A stretch of DNA of 64,000 bases from Actinokineospora sp. NBRC 105648 (GCF_030269645.1 NZ_BSTR01000033.1:25956-89955), one strand, 5' to 3'. Positions 25,735-34,701 are shown, counted from the stretch's first letter. Translations and numbers: made by a program. The notes: a model not told the origin generated them from the letters alone.

Positions 25735-26895
25735 TTAACCGACCGTGACGGTCGGCGCGCCCGTCTCTCCGTCGACGGGCTCGCCCATCTCCTCGGCCAG
25801 TCGCATGGCCTCCTCGATGAGCGTCTCGACGATCTGCGCCTCCGGCACGGTCTTGATGACCTCGCCGCGGACGAAGATCTGCCCCTTGCCGTTGCCCGAG
25901 GCGACGCCCAGGTCGGCCTCGCGGGCCTCGCCGGGACCGTTGACGACGCAGCCCATGACCGCCACCCGCAGCGGCACCTCCATGCCCTCCAGGCCCGCGG
26001 TGACCTCGTCGGCGAGCTTGTAGACGTCCACCTGCGCGCGCCCGCAGGACGGGCAGGAGACGATCTCCAGCTTGCGCGGGCGCAGGTTGAGCGACTGCAG
26101 GATCTGCGAGCCGACCTTGACCTCCTCGACCGGCGGCGCGGACAGCGAGACCCGGATCGTGTCGCCGATGCCCTGGCGCAGCAGCGCGCCGAAGGCGACC
26201 GCGGACTTGATCGTGCCCTGGAACGCCGGACCGGCCTCGGTGACCCCGAGGTGCAGCGGGTAGTCGCACTGCTCGGCCAGCAGCTCGTAGGCGCGGATCA
26301 TCACGACCGGGTCGTTGTGCTTGACCGAGATCTTGATGTCGTGGAAGTCGTGCTCGGCGAAGAGCGAGGCCTCCCACATCGCCGACTCGGCCAGCGCCTC
26401 CGGGGTCGCCTTGCCGTACTTGGCCATCAGCCGCGGGTCGAGCGACCCGGCGTTGACGCCGATCCGGATCGGCGTGCCGCGGTCCTTGGCCGCCTGGGCG
26501 ATCTCCTTGACCTGGTCGTCGAACTTGCGGATGTTGCCCGGGTTGACCCGGACCGCCGCGCAGCCCGCCTCGATCGCGGCGAAGACGTACTTGGGCTGGA
26601 AGTGGATGTCGGCGATCACCGGGATCTGCGACTTGGCCGCGATCGCGGCCAGCGCCTCGGCGTCGTCCTGCGAGGGGCAGGCGACCCGGACGATGTCGCA
26701 GCCCGCCGCGGTCAGCTCGGCGATCTGCTGCAGCGTCGCGTTGACGTCGGCGGTGACCGTGGTGGTCATCGACTGCACGGAGATGGGGTGGTCGCTGCCC
26801 ACCCCGACGGTGCCGACCTGGAGCTGGCGGGTCTTGCGTCGCTCGGCGAGCACAGGCGGCGGCATGGCGGGTATGCCGAGCATGACGTCGGACAT
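25735..26895 (-). CDS. ispG: 4-hydroxy-3-methylbut-2-enyl-diphosphate synthase
   Basis: The 386-residue protein is a full-length GcpE, the penultimate MEP-pathway enzyme. It converts the cyclic diphosphate to HMBPP using a [4Fe-4S] cluster and reductant. The N-terminal TIM-barrel begins at [20 protein letters not shown]. Cluster ligands are in CPSCGR and [10 protein letters not shown]. The gene sits in the conserved order dxr-rip-ispG, 17 bp after the protease gene. Confidence 0.96.
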   Translation of the reverse strand: MSDVMLGIPAMPPPVLAERRKTRQLQVGTVGVGSDHPISVQSMTTTVTADVNATLQQIAELTAAGCDIVRVACPSQDDAEALAAIAAKSQIPVIADIHFQPKYVFAAIEAGCAAVRVNPGNIRKFDDQVKEIAQAAKDRGTPIRIGVNAGSLDPRLMAKYGKATPEALAESAMWEASLFAEHDFHDIKISVKHNDPVVMIRAYELLAEQCDYPLHLGVTEAGPAFQGTIKSAVAFGALLRQGIGDTIRVSLSAPPVEEVKVGSQILQSLNLRPRKLEIVSCPSCGRAQVDVYKLADEVTAGLEGMEVPLRVAVMGCVVNGPGEAREADLGVASGNGKGQIFVRGEVIKTVPEAQIVETLIEEAMRLAEEMGEPVDGETGAPTVTVG

Positions 26896-26912
26896 CTAGG
26901 CCTCTCTGGGGG

Positions 26913-28133
26913 TCATTGCAGGCGGATCGGGTTGACGATGTCGGCGGTGACGGTGAGCAGGACCACCGCACCGCCCAGGATCACGAGCACCATGGTCACG
27001 CCCGCGAGCTTGTTGTAGTCCACGGGCCCGCCGGGCGCCTTCCCACGCAGCTTGCGCAGGGCGTCGCGGACCTTCTCGTAGAGGGTGATGGCGATGTGGC
27101 CGCCGTCGAGCGGGAGCAGCGGCAGCAGGTTGAACACGCCGACGAAGAAGTTCAGCGCGGCCAGCATGAGCACGAAGATCTCCCAGATCCCGCGCTCGGC
27201 GGCGTCCGCGCCGATGACGCTGGCGCCCACCACGCTGACCGGGCGCTCCGGGTCGTTCTGCTCGCCGCCGATGGCCCGGATGACCGCGGGGATCTTCTCC
27301 GGGAACTTCATCAGGCCTTCCCAGGTCTTGGCGAACATCTCCCCGGTGAAGGCGACCGTGCCGCCCACGGCGGTGAGCCCGCCGTAGTGCAGGACGCCGC
27401 CCGGCGCGATGCCGACGGCCCCGACCTGCTCGACCTTGTTGCCGTCGGCGCCTGCCTTGGACCCGACCGCCGTCCGCTGGACGGTGGCGATGTCGACGGT
27501 GACGGTGCGCTGGTCGCCGTCGCGCTCGACCACGAAGGTGTTCGGCCCGCTGAGCCCGCGGACCTTGTTCACCAGCTCGGTCCAGGTGGCCACGGCCTGC
27601 CCGTTGACGCTGATGATCTCGTCACCGGCGGCGATGCCCGCCGCGGCGGCCGGCGCGGGGTCGGTCGGGCCGCAGCCCGCGAGCTTGAGGGTCTTGGCGT
27701 CCTGGGTGGCCGCGGCGCAGTCGGTGCCGCCGACGATCGGGCGCTCGGAGTAGTTCGGCAGGCCCATGGTGACGGCCATCAGGTACAGGATGATGAACCC
27801 GAGGATGAAGTGCGTGATCGAGCCCGCGGACAGCACCACGACGCGCTTCCACGCCGCGAACCGCCACATCGCCCGCGGCGCCTCCTCCGGGGTGACCGGG
27901 TCGAGCGCGGTCATGCCCGCGATGTCGCAGAAGCCGCCCGCCGGGATCGCCTTGAGGCCGTACTCGGTCTCGCCCCGGGTGAAGGAGAAGATCTTCGGGC
28001 CGAAGCCGATGAAGTACCGGCGGACCTTCATGCCGAACGCCTTGGCGGTGAGCATGTGCCCGGCCTCGTGCAGCGCGACCGAGGCGCAGATGCCCAGCGC
28101 GAACAGCACGAGTCCCAGGAGCCAAACGACCAC
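26913..28133 (-). CDS. rip1: Site-2 protease (M50), Rip1/RseP type
   Basis: This 406-residue intramembrane zinc protease has HEAGH in helix 1 (ICASVALHEAGHMLTAKAFG), a PDZ domain in the middle (AAAGIAAGDEIISVNGQAVA), and the third ligand motif FNLLPLLPLDGGHIAI near the C-terminus. The family cleaves membrane-bound anti-sigma factors in the bilayer. The GTG at 28133 follows the dxr stop by one base, giving about 406 residues as in mycobacterial Rip1; upstream codons would extend into dxr. Isoprenoid genes flank it on both sides. Confidence 0.93.
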   Translation of the reverse strand: MVVWLLGLVLFALGICASVALHEAGHMLTAKAFGMKVRRYFIGFGPKIFSFTRGETEYGLKAIPAGGFCDIAGMTALDPVTPEEAPRAMWRFAAWKRVVVLSAGSITHFILGFIILYLMAVTMGLPNYSERPIVGGTDCAAATQDAKTLKLAGCGPTDPAPAAAAGIAAGDEIISVNGQAVATWTELVNKVRGLSGPNTFVVERDGDQRTVTVDIATVQRTAVGSKAGADGNKVEQVGAVGIAPGGVLHYGGLTAVGGTVAFTGEMFAKTWEGLMKFPEKIPAVIRAIGGEQNDPERPVSVVGASVIGADAAERGIWEIFVLMLAALNFFVGVFNLLPLLPLDGGHIAITLYEKVRDALRKLRGKAPGGPVDYNKLAGVTMVLVILGGAVVLLTVTADIVNPIRLQ

Positions 28134-28134
28134 G

Positions 28135-29403
28135 TCAGTCCCTTCCCGGCCCGACGACGTCACGCGGGCCAGCTGTCACCGCGAGGAGTTCACGCGCTCG
28201 GGCGCGGGCCCAGTGCTCCGCGGCGAGCACCTCCTCGACCTCGCGCGGCTCGCCCTCCCAGGCGGCGGCGTCGTCGAGTACCCGACTCACAGTGTCCACG
28301 ATGACTGTGAAGGTGGTGTCGCCTCGCAGGAACGCGGCGACCGCCTCCTCGTTCGCGGCGTTGAACACCGCGGGCAGGCAGCCGCCGGTCTCACCGGCGG
28401 CGCGGGCCAGCCGGACCGCGGGGAAGGTCTCGTGGTCGAGCGGCTCGAAGGTCCACTGGGTCGCCTTGCTCCAGTCGCAGGCCCTGGCCGCGCCGGGCAC
28501 CCGGTCCGGCCAGGCCAGCGCCAGCGCGATCGGCAGCCGCATGTCCGGCGGGCTGGCCTGGGCCAGCGTGGAGCCGTCGGTGAAGGTGACCATGGAGTGC
28601 ACGACCGACTGCGGGTGGACCACCACGTCGACCCGGTCGTAGGGCACCCCGAAGAGCAGGTGCGCCTCGATCAGCTCGAGCGCCTTGTTGACCAGGGTGG
28701 CCGAGTTGACGGTGATGACCGGGCCCATCGCCCAGGTGGGGTGGGCCAGCGCGTCGGCGGCGGTGACCCCGGCCAGGTCGGCGCGCTTGCGGCCGCGGAA
28801 CGGGCCGCCGGAGGCGGTGAGCACCAGCCGGTCGACCTCGTCGGCCCGGCCGCCGCGCAGCGCCTGCGCCATGGCGGAGTGCTCGGAGTCGACCGGCACG
28901 ATCTGCCCGGGCTTGGCCGCGGCCAGCACCAGCGCGCCACCGGCGATCAGCGACTCCTTGTTGGCCAGCGCCAGCGTGGCGCCGGACTCCAGCGCCTTGA
29001 GCGTGGGGGTGAGCCCGCGCGAGCCGGTGACGGCGTTGAGGACGACGTCGGCGGGCACCGCCTCGATCAGGTCGGTGACCGCGTCCGGGCCCGCGAACAC
29101 CCGAGGCACCCGGAACTGGCCCTGCGCGTACCCGGCCCGCTGCGCGGCGGCGTAGAGGGCGAGTTGCAGGTCCTGGGCGGCGGTAGCCCGGGTGACGGCC
29201 ACCGCGGCCACCCCGAAGCGCAGCGCCTGGTCGGCGAGCAGCGCCGGGTCGGCCCCGCCCGCAGCCAGGCCCAGGACGCTGAACCGTTCGGGGTTGGCGG
29301 CTACGACGTCGAGGGCCTGGGTGCCGACCGAACCGGTCGAACCGAGCACGAGCAGTGAGCGCGGGCCGTGGCCGAGCGCGGGGGATGCAGTCATCACCAC
29401 CAT
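28135..29403 (-). CDS. dxr: 1-deoxy-D-xylulose-5-phosphate reductoisomerase
   Basis: It catalyses the committed MEP-pathway step with NADPH and a divalent metal. The NADPH loop is [17 protein letters not shown], the substrate/metal region is [11 protein letters not shown] and [13 protein letters not shown], and ASGGPFRG is the flexible-loop start. It is 422 residues from the ATG at 29403; GTG codons at 29400/29397 and ATG at 29394 are alternatives because no strong ribosome binding site is visible. It heads the dxr-rip-ispG group. Confidence 0.94.
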   Translation of the reverse strand: MVVMTASPALGHGPRSLLVLGSTGSVGTQALDVVAANPERFSVLGLAAGGADPALLADQALRFGVAAVAVTRATAAQDLQLALYAAAQRAGYAQGQFRVPRVFAGPDAVTDLIEAVPADVVLNAVTGSRGLTPTLKALESGATLALANKESLIAGGALVLAAAKPGQIVPVDSEHSAMAQALRGGRADEVDRLVLTASGGPFRGRKRADLAGVTAADALAHPTWAMGPVITVNSATLVNKALELIEAHLLFGVPYDRVDVVVHPQSVVHSMVTFTDGSTLAQASPPDMRLPIALALAWPDRVPGAARACDWSKATQWTFEPLDHETFPAVRLARAAGETGGCLPAVFNAANEEAVAAFLRGDTTFTVIVDTVSRVLDDAAAWEGEPREVEEVLAAEHWARARARELLAVTAGPRDVVGPGRD

Positions 29404-29613
29404 TGTTCCCGATGTACGGACACGCTCGGCAACCGCCACGGGGTGACGCGCACCGCGTCGGTGACCCACGCTCGGCAGCACAAGGTTGCTCCGTTCGGAC
29501 CAATCCGGAAAAAGTTCCGCTCCGAAGGAGTGAACTTCATCGAGTCGGGGCACTTCTTGCTCAGCATGAAAAGACCTCGCGAAAGGCGGAGGTCATGAGG
29601 AAGGAGCACTTCG

Positions 29614-29883
29614 ATGGGCATTCTCGGCTGGATCGTTCTCGGTTTGGTCGCCGGTCTCATCGCCAAGGCCATCATGCCTGGTAACGACCCGGGCGGCATC
29701 ATCGTCACCATCCTGATCGGCATCGTCGGCGCCATTCTCGGCGGATTCATCGGCAGCGCGATCTTCGGTGGCGGTCTCGGGAACTTCTTCGACCTGCGGA
29801 CCTGGCTGCTCGCCATTCTCGGCTCGGTTGTCCTGCTCGCCATCTACCGGGCCGTCACCGGTCGCGGCAGGGCACGCGTGTAG
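29614..29883 (+). CDS. GlsB/YeaQ/YmgE stress-response membrane protein
   Basis: The protein has 89 residues and three hydrophobic helices. The family signature is WIVLGLVAGLIAKAIMPGND then VGAILGGFIGSAIFG. These small transglycosylase-associated proteins are stress-induced in many bacteria. AAGGAG lies 8 nt before the ATG at 29614. The leader holds a short hairpin (GACCTC at 29573 with GAGGTC at 29589). A strong terminator follows. Confidence 0.9.
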   Translation: MGILGWIVLGLVAGLIAKAIMPGNDPGGIIVTILIGIVGAILGGFIGSAIFGGGLGNFFDLRTWLLAILGSVVLLAIYRAVTGRGRARV

Positions 29884-29903
29884 TCGAGCGAGACCTGCAC
29901 CAC

Positions 29904-29937
29904 CCGAGGGCGCCGTGGGAGACCACGGCGCCCTCGG
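29904..29937 (+). terminator. Strong GNRA-loop hairpin after glsB-like gene
   Basis: A perfect 15-bp stem (29904-29918 with 29923-29937) is capped by a GAGA tetraloop, 20 bp after the stop codon. There is no T tract, as is common for actinobacterial terminators. Confidence 0.8.
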
Positions 29938-29998
29938 CGCGTGCGGGGTGTGGAAGGATCGAGCCCGCACAAGCGCGAGTCGGCCAGGAGGAGAACCA

Positions 29999-30268
29999 GT
30001 GGCGAACACGGAGCTGGAGAAGCGCAAGCCCACCGCGGCGGGCACCGTGAGCCCCGCCGAGGAGCCCTCGGTCGAGTGGGGCTGGCACGGGTCCTTCCCC
30101 AAGGGCACCCTCATCGCGGGCGTCTTCGTGGGCCTGGCGATGTTCGCGATGATCATCGGCAACCACACCGGGCTGACCGCCGACATCTGGCTGATCGGCA
30201 TTGGCGCGGGCCTGCTGGCCGGGATCGGCTGGAAGATCCACAAGAACCGGACGTCCTGGCGCCGCTGA
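29999..30268 (+). CDS. DUF2631 membrane protein
   Basis: The protein has 89 residues with a charged N-terminus and then two hydrophobic helices (GTLIAGVFVGLAMFAMIIGN and IWLIGIGAGLLAGIGW). SVEWGWHGSFPKGT at the first helix is the DUF2631 signature. The function is unknown. AGGAGG lies 7 nt before the GTG at 29999. It is a conserved actinobacterial neighbour of the dxr region. Confidence 0.82.
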   Translation: MANTELEKRKPTAAGTVSPAEEPSVEWGWHGSFPKGTLIAGVFVGLAMFAMIIGNHTGLTADIWLIGIGAGLLAGIGWKIHKNRTSWRR

Positions 30269-30556
30269 GCGAGCGGTTCGACGCAAACGACGTTCCGGAT
30301 TGGTGGTTACGCCGTCGCCCATCTGGTGGGCGTCTGTTGCGGGTGTGCGCATGTGCGCAGTTGGCTGTGCGGCATGCGTCACAGCGATCTCGAGCCCTTC
30401 TGGCCCTCGCGCCGGCTCCGGCTCTTCGACCAGGCGTGTCCGATGGCCGCACGGGTCTGACCACTCGACCCCGTGCGGCCGTGCCGTCCGGCCAGCCATC
30501 CCGGCGCCGACGGTGAGACCGGGATGGTCCACACCCGACACACCCCCGGAGAGACC

Positions 30557-31045
30557 ATGTCCGTCACGGACGAACTGCTCGCCAACAACGCCCGCTACGT
30601 GGAGACCTTCGAGGGTCCCCTCCCGCTCCCGCCCGCCAAGCACGTCGCGGTGCTCGCCTGCATGGACGCCCGGATCAACGTCTACGGCGTGCTCGGCCTC
30701 AACGAGGGCGAGTCGCACGTCATCCGCAACGCGGGCGGCGTGGTCACCGAGGACGAGATCCGCTCGCTGGCCATCAGCCAGCGGTTGCTGGGCACCAAGG
30801 AGATCATCCTCATCCACCACACCGACTGCGGGATGCTCACCTTCTCCGACAAGGACTTCCGCGACGGCATCCGCGAGGAGACAGGCGTCCGCCCGGCTTG
30901 GTCCTCGGAGGCCTTCGACGACCTGGAGACCGACGTCCGCCAGTCCCTGGCCCGGATCAAGTCGAGCCCGTTCATCCCGCTCAAGGACAGCGTCCGCGGC
31001 TTCATCTTCGACGTCGCCACCGGCAAGCTCAACGAGGTCGTCTAG
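30557..31045 (+). CDS. Beta-class carbonic anhydrase
   Basis: The 162-residue protein has zinc ligands Cys35 (in ACMDAR), His88 and Cys91 (in HHTDCGML), and the Asp37-Arg39 dyad. It interconverts CO2 and bicarbonate in the cytosol. The length and the phrase NEGESHVIRNAGGVVTEDEI fit the short actinobacterial beta-class subfamily. GGAGAGA lies before the ATG at 30557; the in-frame upstream region (from 30473) lacks coding character. A palindromic hairpin follows the stop. Confidence 0.93.
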   Translation: MSVTDELLANNARYVETFEGPLPLPPAKHVAVLACMDARINVYGVLGLNEGESHVIRNAGGVVTEDEIRSLAISQRLLGTKEIILIHHTDCGMLTFSDKDFRDGIREETGVRPAWSSEAFDDLETDVRQSLARIKSSPFIPLKDSVRGFIFDVATGKLNEVV

Positions 31046-31053
31046 CCGGACCC

Positions 31054-31079
31054 GGGGACGCGTCCCCAGACGCGTCCCC
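31054..31079 (+). terminator. Candidate terminator after carbonic anhydrase gene
   Basis: A self-complementary GGGGACGCGTCCCC (31054-31067) is followed by a second ACGCGTCCCC copy, within 35 bp of the stop. No T tract is present. Confidence 0.5.
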
Positions 31080-31101
31080 ACCTCCCGGGTACAGGGCTCA
31101 G

Positions 31102-31332
31102 TCACGACCGCAGGGCTCGGATGGCATCGACCCCGCGGACGACCTCACCCTGGGCCACCCCGGCCCGCGCCAGCCGGATCTCGGCCATCGCGTCCGGATC
31201 GCTCAAGATCTCCAGCGTCTCCTCGAGTGCCGCCAGGTCGTCGTACCCGATCAGCACAGCGGCGGGCCGCCCGTTCCGGGTGACCACCACACGCTTGTGC
31301 TCGCGTTCAGCACGATCGACGAAATCGGACAG
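31102..31332 (-). pseudogene. Phd/YefM-type antitoxin remnant
   Basis: The frame gives LSDFVDRAEREHKRVVVTRN followed by GRPAAVLIGYDDLAALEETL, the Phd/YefM antitoxin fold, ending at 31102. The normal N-terminal strand is missing. Upstream in frame there is no ATG, GTG or TTG before a stop near 31380. Only a CTG at 31332 with AGGAGG 9 nt upstream, or the internal GTG at 31290, could initiate. No toxin gene follows: the next feature is the convergent carbonic anhydrase. A separate short frame just upstream (31378-31449, ending AALAQPDDEW) may be the C-terminus of another small antitoxin. It may be an orphan functional antitoxin if CTG is used. Confidence 0.6.
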
Positions 31333-31467
31333 ATGATCGATCCTCCTGGCTCTCGCGCCAGCTCCCGGCTCGCTTGATCACCACTCGTCGTCCGGCTGCG
31401 CCAGAGCCGCACGCGCGTAGAACTCGGATCGCGGAGTTTCACCAGGCATCACCGGCGGAACCAATGC

Positions 31468-31578
31468 GTCAGCCCTCGGCGGCGAGTTGGCCGCAGGCGG
31501 CGGCGATCTCCTGGCCCCGGGTGTCGCGCACGGTGCAGGACACGCCCTGGGCGTTGACCCGGCGGACGAACTCGCGCT
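31468..31578. repeat. Displaced copy of the rlmN 3' end (111-bp direct repeat)
   Basis: These 111 bp are identical to 32145-32255, which encode the last 36 codons and stop of rlmN. The copy has no upstream rlmN sequence and lies 14 bp beyond the antitoxin gene stop. It therefore bounds, with the true rlmN end, a 566-bp segment holding a truncated toxin and an antitoxin. Confidence 0.95.
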
Positions 31579-31592
31579 ACGACCGCGCAAGG

Positions 31593-31958
31593 TCAGCCCG
31601 TCTGAGCAACGGCGCGGTCCACCTCAGGAGTGGAAACGTTGACATCGTGGTCCTCGAAGTCGGCAACGAGCCTCAGGCGGCCACCCAGCGCGAGAACGTA
31701 TCGGCTCAGGGTGTCCACCTCCATCTGCCCGATGTCGCCGGACTCGAGCCGGCTGACCCGGGGCTGGCTGATCCCCATCCGCTGGGCAACCTCGGCCTGC
31801 GAGAGGTTCACGTCCTGACGGAGCTGGGCCAGTCGAAAGCCGAGCACGTGCGCCTGGGTCCGGGTGCGCGCCTCGACACGAGCGGCCTCCAGGTCCCGGC
31901 CACCAGCGCCGTCACGCCGAGCCTTCTCAGCCTTGACATCCTTCCACGAACGAGTCAT
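31593..31958 (-). CDS. Helix-turn-helix antitoxin (XRE, HigA type)
   Basis: The protein has 121 residues. An XRE helix-turn-helix is at residues about 50-105 (LRQDVNLSQAEVAQRMGISQ then PRVSRLESGDIGQMEVDTLS), followed by YVLALGGRLRLVADFEDH. This layout matches antitoxins that pair with RelE/HigB toxins encoded just upstream. The ATG at 31958 overlaps the stop of the toxin remnant (ATGA). Because the toxin lacks its N-terminal half, the antitoxin is probably orphaned. It could still act as a DNA-binding regulator. Bounded by the 111-bp repeats. Confidence 0.85.
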   Translation of the reverse strand: MTRSWKDVKAEKARRDGAGGRDLEAARVEARTRTQAHVLGFRLAQLRQDVNLSQAEVAQRMGISQPRVSRLESGDIGQMEVDTLSRYVLALGGRLRLVADFEDHDVNVSTPEVDRAVAQTG

Positions 31959-32144
31959 CGCCCAGTCCCTCCCCCAGAGCGCTCGAGGTCTGCCAGGTGC
32001 TGCTCGTAACGCAGGTCCGCCAACGGAACATTCCGCTGATACCAACCGGTCCAGTCACCGGACTTGTCACCCGCGGTCAAGAGGATCGCATTGCGCCTCG
32101 GATCGAATGCGAACAAGATCCTCACCTCCGTGGTGCCCGATGGA
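31955..32144 (-). pseudogene. RelE/HigB-like toxin, N-terminally truncated
   Basis: The frame encodes TEVRILFAFDPRRNAILLTA and GDKSGDWTGWYQRNVPLADL, then ends GGGTGR at 31955. This is the C-terminal half of the RelE/HigB-like toxins whose gene precedes an XRE antitoxin. The expected first 60 or so residues are absent: upstream sequence changes at 32144/32145 directly into the rlmN 3' end. No start codon with a ribosome binding site is present. The truncation edge coincides with the 111-bp repeat edge, so one rearrangement probably produced both. Confidence 0.78.
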
Positions 32145-32255
32145 GTCAGCCCTCGGCGGCGAGTTGGCCGCAGGCGGCGGCGATCTCCTGGCCCCGGGTG
32201 TCGCGCACGGTGCAGGACACGCCCTGGGCGTTGACCCGGCGGACGAACTCGCGCT
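32145..32255. repeat. rlmN 3' end, in-place copy of the 111-bp direct repeat
   Basis: Identical in all 111 positions to 31468-31578; this copy is contiguous with the rest of rlmN. The pair are direct repeats with 677-bp spacing. They resemble the duplicated gene ends left by integrative elements that insert at a gene 3' end. Confidence 0.95.
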
Positions 32256-33249
32256 CCACCGGCTTCGGGGAGGCGTCCCACTTCGAGCCCGGGGTCGGGT
32301 TGAGCGGGATGACGTTGACGTGCGCGAGCGGACCGAGGTGCTTGCGCAGCAGCTTGCCCAGCAGGTCCGCGCGCCACGGGTGGTCGTTGATGTCGCGGAT
32401 CAGCGCGTACTCGATCGACACGCGGCGGCCGGTCTTGTCCGCGTACGCGCGGGCGGCCCCGAGGACCTCGGACACCTTCCACCGCGTGTTCACCGGGACG
32501 AGGGTGTCGCGCAGCTCGTCGTCCGGCGTGTGCAGGGACACGGCCAAGCGGACGCTGAGCCCCTCCTCGGCCATCTTGTGGATCGCGGGCACCAGGCCCA
32601 CCGTCGACACCGTGACCGAGCGCTGGGAGATGCCCAGGCCGTCCGGGGCGGGATCGCAGATGCGGTGCACGGCGTCGATCACCCGGCGGTAGTTCGCCAG
32701 CGGTTCACCCATGCCCATGAAGACGATGTTGGACAGCCGCCCCGGTTCGCCGAGGTCGCCGTCGCGCATGGCGGCCGCGGCGGTGCGGACCTGGTCGACG
32801 ATCTCGGCCGTGGACAGGTTGCGCTGCAACCCGCCCTGACCGGTCGCGCAGAACGGGCACGCCATCCCGCAACCCGCCTGGCTCGACACGCATAGCGTTA
32901 CCCGGTCCGGGTAGCGCATGAGGACGCTCTCGACCAACGTGCCGTCGTGGGCCTTCCACAGCGTCTTGCGCGTGGAGCCGTCGTCACAGGTCACGTGCCG
33001 CACGACAGTGAGCAGCGGGGGCAGCAGCTCGTCGGCCAGCCGGTCGCGGGTGGCGGCCGGGATGTCGGTCATGGCGGCCCGGTCGGCGGTGAGCCTGCCG
33101 AAGTAGTGGGTGGAGAGCTGGTTCGCCCGGAACGCCTTCTCCCCCAGCTCGGTGACCGCTTCGCGCCGCTGTTCGGCGGAGAGGTCGGCAAGGTGCCGCG
33201 GCGGCAAGCCACGACGGGGGGCATCGAAGACAAGGGGGAGTGAGGTCAT
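32146..33249 (-). CDS. rlmN: 23S rRNA (adenine2503-C2)-methyltransferase / tRNA A37 methyltransferase
   Basis: This 367-residue radical-SAM enzyme methylates 23S rRNA A2503 and some tRNAs at A37. The cluster motif is [20 protein letters not shown] (CxxxCxxC). The methyl-carrying C-terminal Cys is in [20 protein letters not shown], inside the duplicated 111 bp. [14 protein letters not shown] is also characteristic. The ATG at 33249 begins [14 protein letters not shown]. The gene appears intact despite the rearrangement at its 3' end. Confidence 0.95.
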   Translation of the reverse strand: MTSLPLVFDAPRRGLPPRHLADLSAEQRREAVTELGEKAFRANQLSTHYFGRLTADRAAMTDIPAATRDRLADELLPPLLTVVRHVTCDDGSTRKTLWKAHDGTLVESVLMRYPDRVTLCVSSQAGCGMACPFCATGQGGLQRNLSTAEIVDQVRTAAAAMRDGDLGEPGRLSNIVFMGMGEPLANYRRVIDAVHRICDPAPDGLGISQRSVTVSTVGLVPAIHKMAEEGLSVRLAVSLHTPDDELRDTLVPVNTRWKVSEVLGAARAYADKTGRRVSIEYALIRDINDHPWRADLLGKLLRKHLGPLAHVNVIPLNPTPGSKWDASPKPVEREFVRRVNAQGVSCTVRDTRGQEIAAACGQLAAEG

Positions 33250-33284
33250 AACGACCCCATTCTCCCATGCCTGACGAGCTGCTC

Positions 33285-33884
33285 TTACCGGGTCGTCGTG
33301 GGCGCGGGCGCGGAGTCGGAGCAGTTGCGCGCGGAGGCCCCCGCGTCCTTGAGCTCTTCGGGCAGTTCCAGCGCCTTCATGGTCTTGAGCGCGCTGTTGA
33401 ACCCGCGCATCGCGGTGCTCAGCCGGTCGACGGCCGCGGTCAGCACGTCGACGGTGATCGGCTCCGAGGCCTCGACGTCGGACTTGGCCGTGGCGATCGC
33501 GTCCCGCGCCTCGGACAGGTTGTCGATCAGCTCACCGAGCACCGGGTCGATCTCGGGGGCGGGCGCGGGCCGCAGCGCCCGGAGGTCGCTGAGCACGGCG
33601 TCGAGCACGCCGGTGAGCCTGCCGGTGGTCTCGACGAACTGGCGCTTGATCACTGCCGGGTCGCTGGAGGTGATCGGCGCCTGCGCGGTGTCCCCCGCGG
33701 TGACCAGCAGCTTGGCCATGCCGCAGAAGCGGTTCATCCAGGTGACCGAGCCCTGGTCCACCTTGCCCGCGCTGGTCGTGCTGGTCAGCGACACCGCGAC
33801 CGGCGAGCCCGTGGTCGGTTTCGCGCAACCGGCCACCGCCACGACCGCGACGCACCCCAGCAGTACCGCCTGCACCCGGCTCAT
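33285..33884 (-). CDS. Hypothetical lipoprotein
   Basis: The protein has 199 residues with a lipobox in [15 protein letters not shown]. The mature part is helical with no membrane segments: two Cys (FCGMAKLL and ARNCSDS near the end) and an Ala/Val/Asp-rich helical core. No family is recognised; a periplasm-side helical-bundle lipoprotein is all that can be said. It lies 35 bp upstream of rlmN on the same strand and is divergent from the padR-like gene. Confidence 0.75.
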   Translation of the reverse strand: MSRVQAVLLGCVAVVAVAGCAKPTTGSPVAVSLTSTTSAGKVDQGSVTWMNRFCGMAKLLVTAGDTAQAPITSSDPAVIKRQFVETTGRLTGVLDAVLSDLRALRPAPAPEIDPVLGELIDNLSEARDAIATAKSDVEASEPITVDVLTAAVDRLSTAMRGFNSALKTMKALELPEELKDAGASARNCSDSAPAPTTTR

Positions 33885-33947
33885 GACCCCTCCGATGCGT
33901 ACGACGCACGCTCGGTTCCGATGATGTCACAGAAAACTGACGTTGCA

Positions 33948-33984
33948 TCGCGATAGCTTCCGATATATCGTTGACCTATCGCGA
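33948..33984. promoter_or_regulatory. Three-part palindromic operator for the PadR gene
   Basis: A 9-bp inverted repeat, TCGCGATAG (33948-33956) with CTATCGCGA (33976-33984), brackets an independent perfect palindrome CGATATATCG (33961-33970). All parts share the CGATA/TATCG core. The array lies 36 bp before the PadR start and is AT-rich for this genome. It is a likely autoregulatory site and may also influence the divergent lipoprotein gene. Confidence 0.65.
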
Positions 33985-34020
33985 GCGTCCGCTGGCGACA
34001 ACCTGACAGGGGAGAGAAGA

Positions 34021-34698
34021 ATGCGTACCCACGAGCACCGGCGCGGACCTTGGCGCCGACACCACCAGCACAGCGGCGGACCGGGCTTCCCCGGCTTCGG
34101 CGCGGAGTTCGACCCGGAGGATGAGATGACCCCGCCCTTCCCGCCCGTGCCGCCGTTCCCCCCGGGACCGCCGTTCGGCTTCGGCGGCCGGGGGCACGGT
34201 CGGGGCCGCGGTCGCGGCTTCGGCGGCAGGCAGCGCCGCGGCGACGTGCGCGCCGCCCTGCTCAAGCTGCTCACGGAGCGGCCCATGCACGGCTACGAGA
34301 TGATCCAGGAGATCGCCGAGCGCAGTGGCGGGTTCTGGAAGCCCAGCCCGGGCTCGGTCTACCCCACGCTGCAACTGCTGGCCGACGAGGGCCTCGTGCG
34401 CGGCGTCGAGGGCGAGGGCGGCAAGCGGCTCTTCGAGCTCACCGAGGACGGCACCGCCGCCGCGGCCAAGCTCGACAGCACCCCGCCGTGGGAGCAGGCC
34501 AGCGCGGGCATCGGCCGCAGCGACGTGTCGCTGCGCGACGCCATGGGCCAGCTCGCCGCCGCGTCGGTCACCGTCATGCAGGCGGGCAGCGCCGACCAGA
34601 AGGGGCGCGCGGCGGAGATCCTCAACAACGCGCGCCGCGAGCTCTACGCCCTCCTCGGTGAGGCGAACTCCGAGGAGGACCCCACCGAGGAGGACTGA
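34021..34698 (+). CDS. PadR family regulator with Pro/Gly/Arg-rich N-terminal extension
   Basis: The protein has 225 residues. The PadR winged helix spans about residues 74-155 (RAALLKLLTERPMHGYEMIQ, then GGFWKPSPGSVYPTLQLLAD, then GGKRLFELTEDG). A C-terminal helical dimerisation segment follows. The first 73 residues are unusual: His/Arg-rich, then PPFPPVPPFPPGPPFGFGGR, then a Gly-Arg run. CAGGGGAGAGAAG before the ATG at 34021 fixes the start. PadR proteins usually repress adjacent genes; no transporter is adjacent, so autoregulation through the operator is the clearest target. Confidence 0.88.
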   Translation: MRTHEHRRGPWRRHHQHSGGPGFPGFGAEFDPEDEMTPPFPPVPPFPPGPPFGFGGRGHGRGRGRGFGGRQRRGDVRAALLKLLTERPMHGYEMIQEIAERSGGFWKPSPGSVYPTLQLLADEGLVRGVEGEGGKRLFELTEDGTAAAAKLDSTPPWEQASAGIGRSDVSLRDAMGQLAAASVTVMQAGSADQKGRAAEILNNARRELYALLGEANSEEDPTEED

Positions 34699-34701
34699 GG
34701 G

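Noticed and set aside
30269..30556. Small gene between DUF2631 and carbonic anhydrase
   Set aside because: Frames are Arg/Ala-rich without a ribosome binding site; the true carbonic anhydrase start is at 30557.
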